Source of the DNA: Chitinophagales bacterium | GTDB taxonomy: Bacteria > Bacteroidota > Bacteroidia > Chitinophagales > CAIODY01 | Length of the DNA: 9,029 nt | Reading direction: 5' to 3' | Assembly (NCBI GenBank): GCA_023251415.1 | Contig: JAHEYX010000071.1 | Span: forward strand, 1 to 9,029 | Shown here: positions 7,147-9,029 of the stretch, piece by piece | How the letters are laid out: every line of letters starts with the position of its first letter | Position numbering within the stretch: position 1 is the first letter of the stretch | Position numbers and translations under genes: made by a program | The notes under the pieces: model-generated | The model's database searches: none | Told to the model about the DNA's origin: nothing | The model's input: the letters and a program-made list of their open reading frames with translations, nothing else

Positions 7147-7989
7147 TCATAACTTTAATTGGACAACAGCTACTATAGCTTGATGATCGGATGGATAATA
7201 CAGTCCGTTATTTTTATTGAGAATGGCAAAAGCAGTACAGGTAAATTGACTTGAATAGAAAATGTAATCAATGCGTTTACATTCGGTACTTGCAGTTGAA
7301 AATCCGGTAAAGGTGCAATTAAATGTTTTTGAGGGCTTATACGTATCACTAAAGTTACAAGCAGCTTTGATGGGTTGTACGATGCTTAAATAAGCAGAAT
7401 CACCGGGCTCGCTGTTGAAATCGCCACACAAAAGGGTAGGGGTTTTGGCAGCGAGCTCTTCTATTTTTGCACGAATCAATTTAGCGCCCTTTTTTCTGGC
7501 TATAACTCCTACATGATCCATGTGTGTGTTAAAAACAAACAGGTGTTGTTGAGTGGTTATGTCGTATAAATTAGCCCAAGTACAAATGCGTACACAAGCG
7601 GCATCCCAACCTAAATTTCCGGCACTGTCGGGTGTTGCTGACAACCAAAATTGCCCCTTTGTGATAAGTTTAAATTGACAGGTTCTGTAAAAGATAGCTG
7701 CATATTCGCCTTTGGTTTTTCCATCATCTCGTCCTACGCCTACTGCTGCATAATTAGGCAGTGCTTGTTGGATATCATTCATTTGATTCACCAAGGCCTC
7801 TTGAATACACAGCACATCCGGATTACTTGCTTTAATCAGGTGCAGTAAGGAATCTTTGCGTTTGCCCCATTGGTTGACCCCATCACCGGCATTGTCGTAA
7901 CGAATATTGTAGCTCATTATTTTTATTGGATTAGCCAGCAATGAAGGGGAGAAGGCTATAACGAGGACTAAACTTAAAATATATTTCAT
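7147..7989 (-). CDS. Exported endonuclease/exonuclease/phosphatase-family hydrolase
   Basis: 280 residues. Residues 1 to about 19 form a signal peptide: a short basic start, a hydrophobic core ('ILSLVLVIAF') and a likely cleavage near 'LLANP', so the mature enzyme acts in the periplasm or outside. The remainder is a complete EEP (DNase I-like) fold with all expected active-site motifs: N28 in 'SYNIR', E64 in 'IQEA', H156 in 'NTHMDH', D190 and N192 in 'GDFNSEP', D241 in 'RIDYIF' and D268-H269 in 'SDHQA'. This family cleaves phosphodiester or phosphomonoester bonds in a Mg-dependent way. Substrates include DNA, sphingomyelin and inositol phosphates; the sequence does not decide which. The start at 7989 is fixed by the signal peptide. 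It is divergent from the DUF2461 gene, with a 94-nt shared spacer. Confidence 0.93.
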   Translation of the reverse strand: MKYILSLVLVIAFSPSLLANPIKIMSYNIRYDNAGDGVNQWGKRKDSLLHLIKASNPDVLCIQEALVNQMNDIQQALPNYAAVGVGRDDGKTKGEYAAIFYRTCQFKLITKGQFWLSATPDSAGNLGWDAACVRICTWANLYDITTQQHLFVFNTHMDHVGVIARKKGAKLIRAKIEELAAKTPTLLCGDFNSEPGDSAYLSIVQPIKAACNFSDTYKPSKTFNCTFTGFSTASTECKRIDYIFYSSQFTCTAFAILNKNNGLYYPSDHQAIVAVVQLKL

Positions 7990-8031
7990 GAGTTAAATAT
8001 AGGGCAATATCATAAATTTAGTTTAGTATTG

Positions 8032-8059
8032 TTGCGCACGTACACTTTTGTTACGTTTG
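8032..8059 (+). promoter_or_regulatory. Bacteroidota-type promoter of the DUF2461 gene
   Basis: TTG (8032-8034), 17 nt, then TACGTTTG (8052-8059) matches the TTG / TAnnTTTG pattern of the Bacteroidota housekeeping sigma factor at an accepted spacing. Transcription would begin near 8065, leaving a leader of about 20 nt before the ATG at 8084. A perfect small inverted repeat, GTTAC-GTTT-GTAAC (8050-8063), overlaps the -7 element. This is the best promoter match in the window. Confidence 0.58.
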
Positions 8060-8083
8060 TAACTAAACAGCTCAATTACTCGA

Positions 8084-8773
8084 ATGAAATCCATTGTTAT
8101 ACAAAAGGAAAGTTTAGACTTTTTAATACGATTAAAAAGAAATAATAACCGCGATTATTTTAATAAACACAAAGCTACTTATTTACTGGCACAAGAAAAC
8201 ATCATCAACTTTGCAGAGGCGCTCTTACAGGAGCTTAACAAACATGATCATATTGAAACCGCAAGCGGTAAAAAAAGCTTGCATCGTATTTATCGGGATG
8301 TGCGTTTTTCGAAAGAGAAGACCCCTTACAATACGCATTGGGGTGGAAGTTTCCGACGTGCAACAAAACAACTGCGCGGCGGTTATTATTTTCATATTGA
8401 ACCGGGCAATACTTTTTTAGCCGGTGGTTTTTGGGGACCGAATAACGACGATTTACAACGCATTCGAGAAGATATTTCTTTTAACTATGAAGCGTGGGAT
8501 AAGCTGTTTAAGAAAACAAGTATTATAAAAACTTTTGGGGCTTTAGAAGGGGAACAATTAGTAACGGCTCCGCGAGGGTTTGATCCCAAACATCCGGGTA
8601 TAAAGTTCTTACGTTACAAGCAATTTATTCTGCGTCATGATTTCGCTGATGAAGCCATACTGCAAACCGATTTTGTGAAACAATGCAATGCTGTATTCAA
8701 ACAATTACGTCCGTTCTTTAATTACATGAGCGAAGTATTAACAACAGATGCGAATGGTGAAAGTGTTTTATAG
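8084..8773 (+). CDS. DUF2461 domain-containing protein
   Basis: 229 residues, the normal size for this conserved family (also defined as TIGR02453), whose biochemical role is not known to me. Conserved blocks are 'NRDYFNKHK' (22-30), 'RIYRDVRFSKEKTPY' (68-82), 'YYFHIEPG' (101-108) and 'APRGFDPKHP' (162-171), followed by 'RYKQF' (177-181). There is no signal peptide or membrane segment, so it is cytoplasmic. It has its own promoter and no same-strand gene close enough to suggest an operon; the neighbouring exported hydrolase is divergent. Family assignment is firm, function is open. Confidence 0.9.
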   Translation: MKSIVIQKESLDFLIRLKRNNNRDYFNKHKATYLLAQENIINFAEALLQELNKHDHIETASGKKSLHRIYRDVRFSKEKTPYNTHWGGSFRRATKQLRGGYYFHIEPGNTFLAGGFWGPNNDDLQRIREDISFNYEAWDKLFKKTSIIKTFGALEGEQLVTAPRGFDPKHPGIKFLRYKQFILRHDFADEAILQTDFVKQCNAVFKQLRPFFNYMSEVLTTDANGESVL

Positions 8774-8975
8774 TGCAGGTTTAGCGTAGGAATTGAATTT
8801 TTAGTGAATCAACGAGCTTGCTCTAAAAAGATTGACAGATTTAGGTGATAATTTGTGGTCATAACATAAAATAATATTTATTAGAATTAAATATAAAATA
8901 AATATAGATATGAATAAATAAGGTGTATATTTGAAAGGTAAATTATTTTTTTAACATTAACCCCCCACTTAAATT
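8774..8975. other. AT-rich intergenic spacer
   Basis: This 202-nt spacer becomes very AT-rich from about 8860 to 8925. A 7-bp inverted repeat, TTTTTAG (8798-8804) and CTAAAAA (8823-8829), lies shortly after the DUF2461 stop. It is a weak terminator candidate because it is AT-only in its outer part and has no T run after it. No small ORF or RNA gene can be supported. Confidence 0.5.
8926..8933 (+). promoter_or_regulatory. Possible -7 element of the gene at the right edge
   Basis: TATATTTG matches TAnnTTTG exactly, downstream of a very AT-rich stretch and 42 nt before the ATG at 8976. No TTG is found at the usual upstream distance. The predicted leader of about 36 nt holds a T run and CCCCCC but no Shine-Dalgarno sequence. 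Confidence 0.4.
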
Positions 8976-9029
8976 ATGTCAATAGTACCTATCAAAGCCA
9001 CCATGATGATTCCAAAGAACGGAAAAGCA
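8976..9029 (+). CDS. Start of an unidentified gene (3'-truncated)
   Basis: An ATG at 8976 opens a frame that stays open to the window end, giving 18 residues (MSIVPIKATMMIPKNGKA). Support is limited to the open frame and the promoter-like element 42 nt upstream. There is no signal-peptide pattern, and the fragment is too short to assign a family. Other ATGs in the same frame at 9003 and 9006 could be the real start. Confidence 0.45.
   Translation, partial: MSIVPIKATMMIPKNGKA

Noticed and set aside
7651..7848. Plus-strand open frame within the exported hydrolase gene
   Set aside because: Antisense to a region holding intact active-site motifs of the real gene; no coding features of its own.
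8211..8420. Plus-strand open frame overlapping the DUF2461 gene in another frame
   Set aside because: The other frame carries conserved DUF2461 blocks; this one has no recognisable domain.

Overview
The window looks like part of a Bacteroidota chromosome. The evidence is a large secreted protein ending in a type IX secretion (T9SS) sorting domain, several exact matches to the TAnnTTTG -7 promoter element of this phylum, start codons without Shine-Dalgarno sequences, and AT-rich spacers. The order or family cannot be fixed from the sequence. I see no insertion sequence, phage gene, CRISPR array, tRNA or rRNA.

Layout: (1) 1-4050 (+) is the 3' part of a very large modular surface or secreted protein, cut by the left edge. 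It has Ig/PKD-like repeats, an IPT/TIG domain, a long Asn/Thr/Gly-rich beta region, an FN3-like module and a C-terminal T9SS signal. (2) 4051-4289 is a 239-nt spacer with three inverted repeats, one of them a long hairpin with an unusually G-rich interior that could be a small RNA or a complex terminator. (3) 4290-5459 (-) is a THUMP-domain rRNA/tRNA methyltransferase. (4) 5601-6551 (+) is an HTH-WYL regulator of the YafY type, transcribed divergently from the methyltransferase and followed after 66 nt by a DinB-family protein (6618-7118, +); a TGACA-N6-TGTCA inverted repeat lies between them. (5) 7147-7989 (-) is an exported endonuclease/exonuclease/phosphatase-family hydrolase, convergent with dinB. 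(6) 8084-8773 (+) is a DUF2461 protein behind the best promoter in the window. (7) 8774-8975 is an AT-rich spacer, and the first 18 codons of another gene run off the right edge.

The genes do not form one pathway. The only pairing that suggests a functional link is the WYL regulator with the DinB protein. No clear new multi-gene system is visible. The items most worth a second look are the structured spacer at 4095-4261, the operator-like repeat between the regulator and dinB, and the DinB protein that has Gln where a metal-binding His is expected.
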